From Pseudomonadota bacterium (GTDB lineage Bacteria > Desulfobacterota > Desulfobulbia > Desulfobulbales > Desulfocapsaceae): DNA of 64,000 bases. Position 1 is the first letter of the stretch. Each line of letters opens with the position of its first letter. The stretch lies in the NCBI GenBank assembly GCA_018817385.1, contig JAHIUA010000035.1:62001-126000 (forward strand), written 5' to 3'. Below, piece by piece: positions 55,973 to 64,000 of the stretch. A program made the position numbers and the translations under genes. Under the pieces are notes generated by a model. The model saw nothing but the letters and a program-made list of their open reading frames with translations, had not been told where the DNA came from and searched no databases.

Positions 55973-58489
55973 ATGCCTACCACTGCCGACAACAAAAAAC
56001 TGGGAACCTTTTCCGGGGTTTTCACCCCCAGTATCCTGACCATCCTCGGACTCATTCTCTTTCTGCGAATGGGGTACGTGCTGGGCAGTGGTGGTCTGGG
56101 AAGAGCCCTGCTCATCATCTGTCTTGCCAATCTCATCTCCATACTCACCTCTTTTTCTCTGGCTGCCATCACCTCCAATCTCAAGGTCAAGGGAGGCGGA
56201 GACTACTACCTGATCTCCCGCACCCTGGGAGTTGAGTTCGGAGGAGCCATCGGCATAGTCCTTTTCCTGGCCCAATCCATCTCCATTGCCTTCTATTGTA
56301 TCGGCTTTGGCGAAGCGATAGCCAGCATAGTAGTTGTGGACATCCCTTTCTTTCCCCAGATAAGTGCTGCTCTGGCCCTGGCTATGCTGTTTATCCTGAC
56401 CTGGCTGGGAGCAGACTGGGCCACGAAATTCCAGTATCTGATCATGGCCACCCTCGTCCTGGCCCTGATCTCTTTCTTTTCCGGAGCGTTACAGCATTGG
56501 AGTCCAGCAACACTTGTAGCCAACTGGCAGGGGAACCCCCAGAAAAACAATTTTTGGATACTCTTTGCCATCTTTTTCCCGGCAGTCACCGGTTTCACCC
56601 AAGGGGTGAGTATGTCAGGCGACCTCCAAGATCCCGGAAAGAACCTGCCCCTTGGGACCTTTCTCGCCGTAGGCCTCTCCTTTCTCGTCTATCTCGCTGT
56701 GGCCGTGGTCTTCAGCGGCGCCGTGCCCGGCGACACCCTGATCCGCGATTATCAGGCCATAAATCGTGTTGCCTCCTGGGGTTTTCTCATCGATGCCGGG
56801 GTCATTGCCGCCACTCTTTCGTCAGCCCTTGCCTCCTTCCTTGGCGCTCCGCGTATCCTCCAATCTTTGGCCAGCGACCATATTTTTCCCTTTCTCGATC
56901 TGTTTGCCAAGGGTTCCGGCGCCAATAACAATCCGCGCCGCGGCATCCTCCTCTCTCTGACCATCGCAGGACTCACCATCGGGTTGGGCCAGTTGGATCT
57001 TATTGCCGGAATTGTCACCATGTTTTTTCTCATCTCCTACGGACTGCTCAACTACGCCACCTACTTCGAGGCCCGCTCAAAAAGTCCCTCCTTCCGGCCA
57101 CGCTTCAAGTGGTATCATCAAAAAGTCAGCCTTGCCGGATTCCTGGCCTGCCTTGGCGTGATGATGGCCATTGATATCAAGATCGGCATCCTGGCCGTTA
57201 CCATCCTTTTTGCCATCTACCAGTACCTGCAGAAGACATCCGGTCCAGCCCGCTGGGCAGACGGCCAGCGCTCCTACCAACTGCAACAGGCGCGCAACAA
57301 TATCCTGGCTGCAGCCGGAGAAAAAGAGCATCCACGGGATTGGCGTCCCTACCTGCTGGCACTTTCCGATAACAGTGAACGCAGGTGTCAACTGATCAAC
57401 TTTGCCACCTGGATCGAAGGAGGAAGCGGACTCACCGCCGTAGTCCGCTTTATTCCAAGTAACGGAGTGAGAATGCAACGCCTCCACAATCAGGCAGAAC
57501 AGGAATTGAGGCGGGATATCAACCATTGCCATTCCGACGCCTTTCCACTGGTTATTAACAGTTCCGAACCAAGCATCGGACTGCAGACCCTTGTCCAATC
57601 CTGGGGTATCGGCCCCATGCATGCCAACACCCTGCTTCTCAACTGGCTGGAACAGCATCCGGGACCTGGCCAGGAGAGACGTGAACTGCTCTATGGGAAA
57701 AATCTCCGTATCGCCTATCATCAAGGCTGTAATCTGATCATCTGGTCTGGAGATGAAGAATCAGTTGCCGCCCTTGCTGAAAAGGAAGGGGAAGAAAAAC
57801 AGATCAATGTCTGGTGGAATGGAGACAGAACCAGTCGCCTGATGCTCCTTCTTGCCTACCTCCTGACCCGACACGAAGAATGGAAAGGGGCGACGATACG
57901 CCTCTTTGCTCTGAATTATGATTCGGCCTCCGCCGAAAACGAAGAGCACCTGGCCGCCCAGCTTGAAGAGACCAGAATCAAGACAGTGACTGAGATTATC
58001 AGCAAAAAAGACAGTGAGACCATTATCAGCCACTCTGCCGATGCCTCCATCACTTTCGTCCCTTTCCGTCTCCATGGTGATCTCCTCGAAGATCTTTCCG
58101 GAGAACCGGTGGAACAGATCCTCTCCCGCTTACAGATGGCAGCCCTGGTTCTGGCAGCTGAAGACATTGATCTTGATGCAGAGCCGGAAGAGGGCGGCAT
58201 GGAAGAAGTGGTGGCAGCCCTTGACCACCTTGAACATGCCGAAAAACGAGCCCACCTGGCCAGAAAAGAGGCAAACAACGCCGTGGAAGAGGCCGAGAAA
58301 ACCCTTGCGGCCATCAAACTTTCCGGCCAAAAATTTCCAGACGATCTCCTTCTCCGCATTGCAGCGGCACGAGAGGCCAGAGAGGCCGCAGATCAGGCCC
58401 TGCAGCGGGCATCAAAGGAGGAGGCAAAATCCACGGTGGCCTCAAAGGCAGTGGAAAAACTGGGAGGCAAAACAGAGTCATCCAATTAA
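55973..58489 (+). CDS. SLC12-like cation-chloride cotransporter (APC superfamily)
   Basis: The product is 838 aa. About 10-430 forms the 12-helix APC fold (GVFTPSILTILGLILFLRMG start, SMSGDLQDPGKNLPLGTF, then SALASFLGAPRILQSLASD). About 430-745 is a soluble domain like the SLC12 C-terminus. The last 90 residues are a charged coiled coil (Ala/Glu/Lys rich). The family moves Cl- with Na+/K+, or amino acids; the bacterial substrates are not clear. The ATG at 55973 has a weak site. The radical SAM gene is divergent to it across about 180 nt. Confidence 0.88.
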   Translation: MPTTADNKKLGTFSGVFTPSILTILGLILFLRMGYVLGSGGLGRALLIICLANLISILTSFSLAAITSNLKVKGGGDYYLISRTLGVEFGGAIGIVLFLAQSISIAFYCIGFGEAIASIVVVDIPFFPQISAALALAMLFILTWLGADWATKFQYLIMATLVLALISFFSGALQHWSPATLVANWQGNPQKNNFWILFAIFFPAVTGFTQGVSMSGDLQDPGKNLPLGTFLAVGLSFLVYLAVAVVFSGAVPGDTLIRDYQAINRVASWGFLIDAGVIAATLSSALASFLGAPRILQSLASDHIFPFLDLFAKGSGANNNPRRGILLSLTIAGLTIGLGQLDLIAGIVTMFFLISYGLLNYATYFEARSKSPSFRPRFKWYHQKVSLAGFLACLGVMMAIDIKIGILAVTILFAIYQYLQKTSGPARWADGQRSYQLQQARNNILAAAGEKEHPRDWRPYLLALSDNSERRCQLINFATWIEGGSGLTAVVRFIPSNGVRMQRLHNQAEQELRRDINHCHSDAFPLVINSSEPSIGLQTLVQSWGIGPMHANTLLLNWLEQHPGPGQERRELLYGKNLRIAYHQGCNLIIWSGDEESVAALAEKEGEEKQINVWWNGDRTSRLMLLLAYLLTRHEEWKGATIRLFALNYDSASAENEEHLAAQLEETRIKTVTEIISKKDSETIISHSADASITFVPFRLHGDLLEDLSGEPVEQILSRLQMAALVLAAEDIDLDAEPEEGGMEEVVAALDHLEHAEKRAHLARKEANNAVEEAEKTLAAIKLSGQKFPDDLLLRIAAAREAREAADQALQRASKEEAKSTVASKAVEKLGGKTESSN

Positions 58490-58663
58490 GAACACGGCGA
58501 AAAGTGTGCTTTGGGGCCAAGCTCTTCGTCACTGCCAAAAAATTAACGGCAAGCTGACAGGGCACCACCCCGGATAGAGAACGAGTCAGGAAGATGATCA
58601 ATTCTAGCTCGATAGCCCCGCAATGGAATGGTCCTCACCGACAAAGAGACAATACCGCCACCC

Positions 58664-59266
58664 TTACAACGTCTCTTCACCTCTTGTTGCAAGACCGACC
58701 ATGAGCTGCTCCACTAATTTTTTTGCGAATTTTTGATCAAGAGGAGCATGTCCTAATAACAGGCGGTACCACATTGGCCCAAACAGGGTGTCAGCAGCAA
58801 TCTCCATGTCCGTATCAGGAGGCACTTCCCCTCTGTTGATCCCTTTCTGGATCAGAGCAAATAGCAGTTCTCGTCTTTTTTTAATAAATCCTGTGTAAAA
58901 TTGTTCGCCAACATCCGGGGCAGTCTGGGCCTCTGCTATCAGACCAGTCATCACCTTAGATGTTGGCGCTATGCGGATTCTTGTAAAAATAGTTCCCAGC
59001 AGCTCCTCTAAATCCAGTTGCAGCGATCCGGTATCAGGTGACTGAAGAGTGCTTGTGACTTTTTGAGAATAGGCTTCTATTGTCAGTGCAGCTTTGGAAG
59101 GCCACCAGCGATAAATGGTTTGCTTTCCTACCCCGGCACGAGCAGCGATCCCTTCAATGCTTAACCCCAAATATCCTTTTTCTTCAATGAGTTCGAGTGT
59201 GGCCGCTATAATGGCTTCGTGGGCCTGCTTACTCCGCCGCCGTGTCTGTTGCTTCTTTGGTTTCAT
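58664..59266 (-). CDS. TetR family transcriptional regulator
   Basis: The product is 200 aa from the ATG at 59266, chosen because AAAGGA precedes it; a longer frame to 59419 has no TetR sequence upstream. The N-terminal HTH is typical (LIEEKGYLGLSIEGIAARAG, then VGKQTIYRWWPSK). The C-terminal ligand domain resembles the TetR_C_16/AcrR-like group. Such proteins repress efflux or stress genes in response to a small molecule. The target is unknown; it stands alone, with no adjacent pump on the same strand. Confidence 0.93.
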   Translation of the reverse strand: MKPKKQQTRRRSKQAHEAIIAATLELIEEKGYLGLSIEGIAARAGVGKQTIYRWWPSKAALTIEAYSQKVTSTLQSPDTGSLQLDLEELLGTIFTRIRIAPTSKVMTGLIAEAQTAPDVGEQFYTGFIKKRRELLFALIQKGINRGEVPPDTDMEIAADTLFGPMWYRLLLGHAPLDQKFAKKLVEQLMVGLATRGEETL

Positions 59267-59829
59267 GTTTCCTTTTTTAAGCGATACGAACCGGACCGTC
59301 AAATAGATATTGGAGCAGAGGAGACGTCTCCCCTGCCCTGATGGAGCTACCATACCATAACTTACTGAGCACAATATGCGGCAGATGAGATTGGACGATG
59401 ACCACCTGGCTATCAGCATAACAGATTGTAACGGAGGCAGGTTATCTGGGAAAATGGGCAGATGATCGGATGTACCATGAAATTTTCCACTCTTTTGCTT
59501 CCAAAGCAGGACGACAACAATCTGGGTGTCGCCGGAAAGCTATAAACGACCTGAAGACGAGGAAGGAAGAAGCAACCAGCTATTTTCGGCAAGCCATCCC
59601 ATGAAACAATCCACCTCTTGCTACTGCCAGCCAATCTGATGAAGTGTAAAGTAATCCGACGCCCGGGAAATCATACCGCCGGCGATGGGCTCCCATAAGC
59701 CCAGTCAGGGATAGCCGCTTTCGGGAGGTCTCATGCCCTCTGTTGATACTGTCGGGATCTCTTACAAGCCCGTTCTTCAATACCCGGGGCACCCAGGAAA
59801 TATGCACTCAAATCAGTTAGATAAAAATT
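59267..59829. other. Intergenic region upstream of PEP-CTERM protein 2
   Basis: About 560 nt without a supported gene. A GC-rich segment (59660-59770) can fold (GGGCTCCCATAAGCCC), but no known RNA family was matched. Confidence 0.5.
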
Positions 59830-59845
59830 TGGCACGCTTATTGCT
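59830..59845 (+). promoter_or_regulatory. Sigma-54 promoter of PEP-CTERM protein 2
   Basis: TTGGCAC-N5-TTGCT, a perfect RpoN consensus. It is about 70 nt before the start codon. Sigma-54 control is established for some PEP-CTERM genes through the PrsK/PrsR system. Confidence 0.88.
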
Positions 59846-59913
59846 TTATGTACCACAGCGTTAACATTGACTAGGGGAGGCAGTTGAAATAACTATTTTT
59901 TTTGGAGGGGAAA

Positions 59914-60528
59914 ATGAAAAAGAAGTTTGCAGCAGGATTGGCGACCGCGATATTCTTGGTTGGCCTGGTGGCAACGGCAGGGGCAACCGCTTTTACTGAC
60001 ACCATAGACTTTACTGGATCAACACAGGGCGGAGTGACGTATCAAACCATTACCGATGATTTTAGTTATACCCATACCATCTCCTTGGCGGATTTCACCC
60101 CCGAGCTGACAACTTGGGCCAATTTGACCTTGGACGATGCCATCTTAACATTACGGCATTCTAAAAACTCTAATAATAATAGCGAAGTCTGGTTTTCCAC
60201 TGCCGCGGACAGTGGTTTCTTTTTAACGATTGGTCAATTATCCGCAAGCAATAACGACTGGACAACAGATACCTGGATCTTGTCCAGCGACGTGTTAGAT
60301 TTGATGAGCAGTGGCACCCCGTGGGATCTTACAATTCGTCTATACGATAACACCAACGGCACAGATAACCTCAGAATTGACTATTCAGCATTATCCGGCA
60401 ATGCTTCATACCCCGCTCCCGCGGCAGCTCCCGTTCCCGAACCAGCCACCATGCTGCTTATGGGTACGGGCCTGGCTGGTCTGATCGCAGGCCGGCGCCG
60501 GAAGATCACAAAATGTCTGAACGGCTAA
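59914..60528 (+). CDS. PEP-CTERM sorting domain protein 2
   Basis: The product is 204 aa from the ATG at 59914, right after GGAGGGG; a TTG 4 codons up is not needed. A signal peptide (FAAGLATAIFLVGLVATAGA) leads into a Thr/Asn/Asp-rich beta domain. The C-terminal signal is VPEPATM, then LLMGTGLAGLIAG and RRRK. By family knowledge it is exported and cut by exosortase. It has its own sigma-54 promoter and a terminator directly after it, so it is a single-gene unit. Confidence 0.93.
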   Translation: MKKKFAAGLATAIFLVGLVATAGATAFTDTIDFTGSTQGGVTYQTITDDFSYTHTISLADFTPELTTWANLTLDDAILTLRHSKNSNNNSEVWFSTAADSGFFLTIGQLSASNNDWTTDTWILSSDVLDLMSSGTPWDLTIRLYDNTNGTDNLRIDYSALSGNASYPAPAAAPVPEPATMLLMGTGLAGLIAGRRRKITKCLNG

Positions 60529-60547
60529 ACAGGGTAGAGAGTACTCT

Positions 60548-60572
60548 GCGGCAACCTCTGCCGCTCCTTTTT
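60548..60572 (+). terminator. Terminator of PEP-CTERM protein 2
   Basis: GCGGCA-N5-TGCCGC followed by TCCTTTTTAA. It begins 20 nt after the stop. Confidence 0.85.
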
Positions 60573-60980
60573 AAAAGCAACGGACCTCGGAGAAGTTGAG
60601 TTAATAATGGCAAAGGATCTGCTGAAAAAAACGCTCTGAATGCAAAACGCTATTGAGAGAAAAAACCGTGGGAACGGAGCGACGACTCCACCCAGGTGTT
60701 CAGGCAGAAAAGCGGGCCTTGATTCAGGTGACTGGAAGTACCGCCATAAAGAGGACAGAACTCTTTTTGTTGACCTTTGCCAGGGGATGCAAAAACAGAT
60801 CTGTCCTCTCTTTTTTTATGCATGGGAAGCCCCCCCCCCTTTAACAGGCCCTGAATGTTGGCCTAATTCCCACCAGAGAATTGACAACCCGCTAAAACTA
60901 CAGGACATTCTGACAGGAGGACACGATACCAAAGGGGAAGCGAAAGGCCTGGGTTGGAATAAAAAACCCTTGGCATCCCC
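60573..60980. other. Region between two plus-strand terminators and SulP
   Basis: About 400 nt without a supported gene. A second terminator-like hairpin in plus orientation lies at 60750-60817, so a short plus-strand transcript may end there. Confidence 0.5.
60750..60817 (+). terminator. Terminator-like hairpin, possible end of a small RNA
   Basis: AGAGGACAGA (60750-60759) pairs perfectly with 60800-60809. An inner TTTTTG/CAAAAA helix extends it. CTTTTTTT follows. No gene reads into it from the left other than the already terminated PEP-CTERM unit. Confidence 0.65.
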
Positions 60981-62510
60981 TTAAGCCAGCTGGTCGGTGG
61001 CCACCCAGTAACGGGGGTCTTCGATCACGTTGACCTCGATCATACTGCCGGCGTTATGGAGCAGGGTGCGGCACTCCGGACTGAGGTGTTTGAGGCGCAG
61101 TTTTTTACCCCGGCTCAAATAACGCTCGGTGAGACTATTGATAGATTCAATACCCGAATGATCGCAGACCCTGGCCCGGCCGAAATTGATAATCACCTCA
61201 TCCGGATCTTCCTGAGGGGTGAACTGTTCCTGGAAACTGTGTATGGAACCGAAAAAGAGGGAGCCGCTCAGCCTGTAGACCTTGGCACCGGATTCATCGA
61301 TACTGCTGCTTGAGGTGATGCGCTTGGCGCTTTCCCAGGCAAAGACCAGCGCCGAGACGACAACCCCGACCCCAACGGCAATGGCCAGGTCGGTGGCAAC
61401 AGTGACGCCGGAAACGAGTACCAGCACCAGGGCATCGCTAAACGGAATCTTGTGGAGAATACGAAAGCTCGACCAGGCGAAGGTACCAATGACAACCATG
61501 AACATGACGCCAACTAAAGCAGCCAGGGGGATTATCTCGATCAGGCCTGAAGCAAACACAATAAACACCAGGAGAAAGAGGGCCGCCGCAATACCGGAAA
61601 GCCGGCTCCGGCCTCCGGAATGAACATTAATCATGCTCTGGCCAATCATGGCGCAGCCTCCCATACCACCAAAGAAGCCCGTCACCACATTTGCGACCCC
61701 CTGACCGACGCACTCTTTGTTCCCCCGGCCGCGGGTCTCGGTTATTTCGTCGATCAGACTCATGGTCATCAGTGACTCGATCAGGCCGATGGCCGCCAGA
61801 ATAGCTGCGTAGGGGAGAATAATCAGGATATTCTCAAGGGTGAGCGGCACCAGGGGAACATGAAACTGGGGCAAGCCGCCAGCCACCGAGGCCAGGTCGC
61901 CGACCAGACGGGTATCGAGATCCAGGCCTTGAGCCAGAGCAGTGACGACGACAATGGCAACCAGGGACGCAGGGATGGCTCGGGTCAGTTTGGGGAGAAA
62001 ATAGATAATAGCCATGGTCAGCACCACCAGGCCGAGCATCATCCACAGGACAGGGCCGCTCATCCACTCCAGCAGTCCCTCCGCGTTTGCAACCTTGAAC
62101 TGACTGAGCTGGGCCATAAAAATGACGATGGCCAGACCGTTGACAAAGCCAAGCATGACCGGATGGGGAATCAGACGGACAAACTTCCCCAGCCGCAGCA
62201 CCCCGGCACTGATCTGGATAATACCCATCAGGACCACTGTTGCAAAGAGGTACTCGACCCCATGCTGGGCCACGAGAGTGACCATAACCACTGCCAGGGC
62301 ACCGGTGGCCCCAGAGATCATACCCGGACGGCCACCAATGATGGCGGTGATCAATCCGACCAGAAAGGCGGCGTAAAGACCGACCAGGGGATCAACCCCG
62401 GCCACGAAGGAAAAGGCTACCGCTTCAGGCACCAGGGCCAGGGCCACGGTCAGGCCCGATAATATATCATCCTTGAAACTTGCAGTTCTTCTCACAAAAA
62501 GCTCAAACAT
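60981..62510 (-). CDS. SulP family anion transporter with STAS domain
   Basis: The product is 509 aa. About 1-390 is the SulP/SLC26 membrane domain ([36 protein letters not shown], then GGRSRLSGI). About 395-500 is a STAS domain ([19 protein letters not shown], then [18 protein letters not shown]). SulP proteins carry sulfate, bicarbonate or other anions; the substrate cannot be fixed from sequence. In a sulfate-metabolising organism sulfate is one option, bicarbonate another. AAGGATAACG precedes the ATG. Confidence 0.94.
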   Translation of the reverse strand: MFELFVRRTASFKDDILSGLTVALALVPEAVAFSFVAGVDPLVGLYAAFLVGLITAIIGGRPGMISGATGALAVVMVTLVAQHGVEYLFATVVLMGIIQISAGVLRLGKFVRLIPHPVMLGFVNGLAIVIFMAQLSQFKVANAEGLLEWMSGPVLWMMLGLVVLTMAIIYFLPKLTRAIPASLVAIVVVTALAQGLDLDTRLVGDLASVAGGLPQFHVPLVPLTLENILIILPYAAILAAIGLIESLMTMSLIDEITETRGRGNKECVGQGVANVVTGFFGGMGGCAMIGQSMINVHSGGRSRLSGIAAALFLLVFIVFASGLIEIIPLAALVGVMFMVVIGTFAWSSFRILHKIPFSDALVLVLVSGVTVATDLAIAVGVGVVVSALVFAWESAKRITSSSSIDESGAKVYRLSGSLFFGSIHSFQEQFTPQEDPDEVIINFGRARVCDHSGIESINSLTERYLSRGKKLRLKHLSPECRTLLHNAGSMIEVNVIEDPRYWVATDQLA

Positions 62511-62841
62511 CGTTATCCTTATGGGTTAAATTCAGGAAAAAGACGGCGAACCTAAACAGGATGGTCTGGAATAGCAAGGAATAACTGGAACCACCCCGAA
62601 CCTGACAGCTGGCTAATTAAAGCTCGGGTTTCAATTCCTGATAGCCTGACCGATTCCGGACGCGCGGATGTATCAGCGAGCGGCGACTGCGGCTGGCCCC
62701 TTGTCTGGTTGACCTGGGTGGAGGAGCTTTGCGGCTGAAGCCGCTGCTACCTGGAGGGAATTATGGGGACAGGATATATGGGTGAACGCACCTTGCAAGT
62801 ACTACCCACGTTAGAGCACATAGGTTTTGCCAAAGAGGTCG
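62511..62841. other. Intergenic, nothing recognised
   Basis: About 330 nt with a small perfect hairpin (GCGGCT/AGCCGC near 62730) and no gene. Confidence 0.5.
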
Positions 62842-63789
62842 TTACAGCCACCCTTTTCGTTTAAAATAGATATACGGACTTATTCCTGCCAATATCATAA
62901 AGAGTATGGATAAAGGATATCCCCATCTCCATGTCAGTTCAGGCATAAAATGAAAATTCATCCCGTAAATACTTGCAATCACTGTGGGTGGCATAAGAAC
63001 CACTGCAGCTATCGAAAATATTTTAATAATTTTATTTTGTTCAATACTGATAAAACCAAGGGCAGCGTTTAAAAGAAAGTCGATTCTCTCCGAAAGAAAA
63101 GCGTTGTGTGTTAATAGGGTTTTAATATCCTCAAGCATTTCATTTGAGTTGTTACAGTCATCATTCGTTAATCGTCCTCTCCGGAGTAAAAAAATCAAAT
63201 CCCGTTGTCCATCCATTAAACACAAACGAATTTTTCCATTCAAGTCATCTTGCATGGAAAGATCATCTATTGTTTTCTCTAACCCGGCATTTCCCCTTTC
63301 AAATATTTGACGGCTAATTTTCTCGATAGAAAGATAGCCGCCTTCTGACAGATCGGCAAGTTTCTCGATCTTCATTTCAAGCAATGCGATGATAGTGGAT
63401 TTTGGATCACTACTCAATCGAGCACTCAGTTGCCATTGACTTTTCAGCGAATTGATTGAAGGGATTTCATATGAACAGATGCTTACGAGGCAGTTACATT
63501 TGCACAAAAAGGCAACATTTATATTTTTAAATGTATTTTCAATCTTGTTTAGAAATGAACAGTTGACCTGAAAGCCATCAGGATATACTTCATAATGAGA
63601 ACTGGCTTCCAACTCTTCAGTTTCCTGAATCTTTGGCAAAGACATGCCGATGAACATTTCTACAGTTTGTCTTTCTTCTTCAGTCGGATTGACTAAATCG
63701 ATCCACACTGCATCTTCAAGCCAGCCGGAGACGGTTGATGGGGGTATTGGCGACAAGAAATTATTTATCACATTATATGCAGTCAACAT
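62842..63789 (-). CDS. corA: CorA family magnesium transporter
   Basis: The product is 315 aa, the usual CorA length. The N-terminal cytosolic domain is followed by two C-terminal helices with the GMN signature (IYGMNFHFMPEL) between them. The first helix is IKIFSIAAVVLMPPTVIASI and the last segment ends in basic residues. CorA pentamers carry Mg2+ or Co2+. AAGAGA lies before the ATG. It stands alone, and no magnesium riboswitch was recognised upstream. Confidence 0.95.
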   Translation of the reverse strand: MLTAYNVINNFLSPIPPSTVSGWLEDAVWIDLVNPTEEERQTVEMFIGMSLPKIQETEELEASSHYEVYPDGFQVNCSFLNKIENTFKNINVAFLCKCNCLVSICSYEIPSINSLKSQWQLSARLSSDPKSTIIALLEMKIEKLADLSEGGYLSIEKISRQIFERGNAGLEKTIDDLSMQDDLNGKIRLCLMDGQRDLIFLLRRGRLTNDDCNNSNEMLEDIKTLLTHNAFLSERIDFLLNAALGFISIEQNKIIKIFSIAAVVLMPPTVIASIYGMNFHFMPELTWRWGYPLSILFMILAGISPYIYFKRKGWL

Positions 63790-64000
63790 AAATGATCTCT
63801 TTGCTACAGGGAGAGGTGCTTTTGTCTGTCCTTAGTCATAACGGCACGGCTACTCTGAGGCGTCTTTGAACTTTCAGGACAACGCCACCGAGCTTTCGCG
63901 GCCAGGTTATGCCGATTGTTATCAAGTTGTTATGTTTAATTTTGGCGCCACTGGGACAGTATCTATACGTATTAATTGTCTTTATTAACTTCCCCCCGAA

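Noticed and set aside
59660-59770. Possible riboswitch (fluoride-like GGCGATGG segment) upstream of PEP-CTERM protein 2
   Set aside because: Only a short part resembles the aptamer. The conserved 3' part is missing, and it lies before the sigma-54 promoter, so it would not be in the transcript.
60640-60984. 114-codon frame before SulP
   Set aside because: It crosses a strong terminator hairpin and has no homology features or ribosome binding site.

Overview
The window looks like a chromosomal segment of an anaerobic, respiring Desulfobacterota (deltaproteobacterial) bacterium, most plausibly Desulfobulbales-like. This is inferred from the gene mix: an energy-converting hydrogenase-related membrane complex, a decaheme cytochrome with MopE-type repeats, PEP-CTERM proteins, sigma-54 promoters, an SbtM-like radical SAM maturase, bacteriohemerythrin and Fe/Mn superoxide dismutase. 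No rRNA or tRNA gene, CRISPR array, complete insertion sequence or prophage was recognised.

Layout. 1-5.3 kb: the 5' part of a PAS/sigma-54 activator gene that runs off the left edge, thiC with a TPP riboswitch, and an LCIB-like carbonic-anhydrase-family gene. 5.5-13.1 kb: a six-gene operon (hyfB-C-E-F-G-I like) with a sigma-70-like promoter and a strong terminator. Its large subunit has lost the NiFe-binding cysteines, so it is an Ehr-type complex rather than a hydrogenase. 13.9-21.7 kb: a GntR-aminotransferase-LysR triple fusion, a 1028-residue membrane protein with a decayed PHP-like module, an ATP-grasp protein and a MOSC protein. 22-26 kb: a broken multiheme cytochrome gene, a Spy-like periplasmic protein and a decaheme cytochrome under a sigma-54-type promoter. 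26.9-36.6 kb: a small protein with an operator-like upstream region, a TPR protein, sodB, a four-PAS hybrid kinase, two PilT-family ATPases and a dual-specificity phosphatase. 36.9-43 kb: a LolA-like protein, a large exported protein under a second sigma-54 element, a small membrane protein, a metallophosphoesterase, a frameshifted isochorismatase remnant and hemerythrin. 43.3-49.5 kb: a tail-collar protein with a subtilisin-CUB protease, an EFR1-type flavodoxin-ferredoxin, an ion-channel remnant, a pentapeptide-repeat protein and a DUF2784 protein. 49.5-50.6 kb: an almost gene-free tandem duplication of about 547 bp. 50.7-64 kb: XdhC, a NarL-type regulator, two PEP-CTERM proteins (one with a perfect sigma-54 promoter), the radical SAM maturase, an SLC12-like transporter, TetR, SulP and CorA.

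How parts fit together. Three exported-protein genes (decaheme cytochrome, 545-residue exported protein, second PEP-CTERM protein) carry -24/-12 promoter elements. The first two also share a homologous beta-domain of about 75 residues, which suggests a co-regulated cell-surface system. MOSC and XdhC point to molybdenum-cofactor metabolism. The intergenic DNA carries at least four families of dispersed, partly palindromic repeats (called R1-R4 here), some of which distort apparent gene starts. Several starts were therefore moved downstream of repeat DNA.
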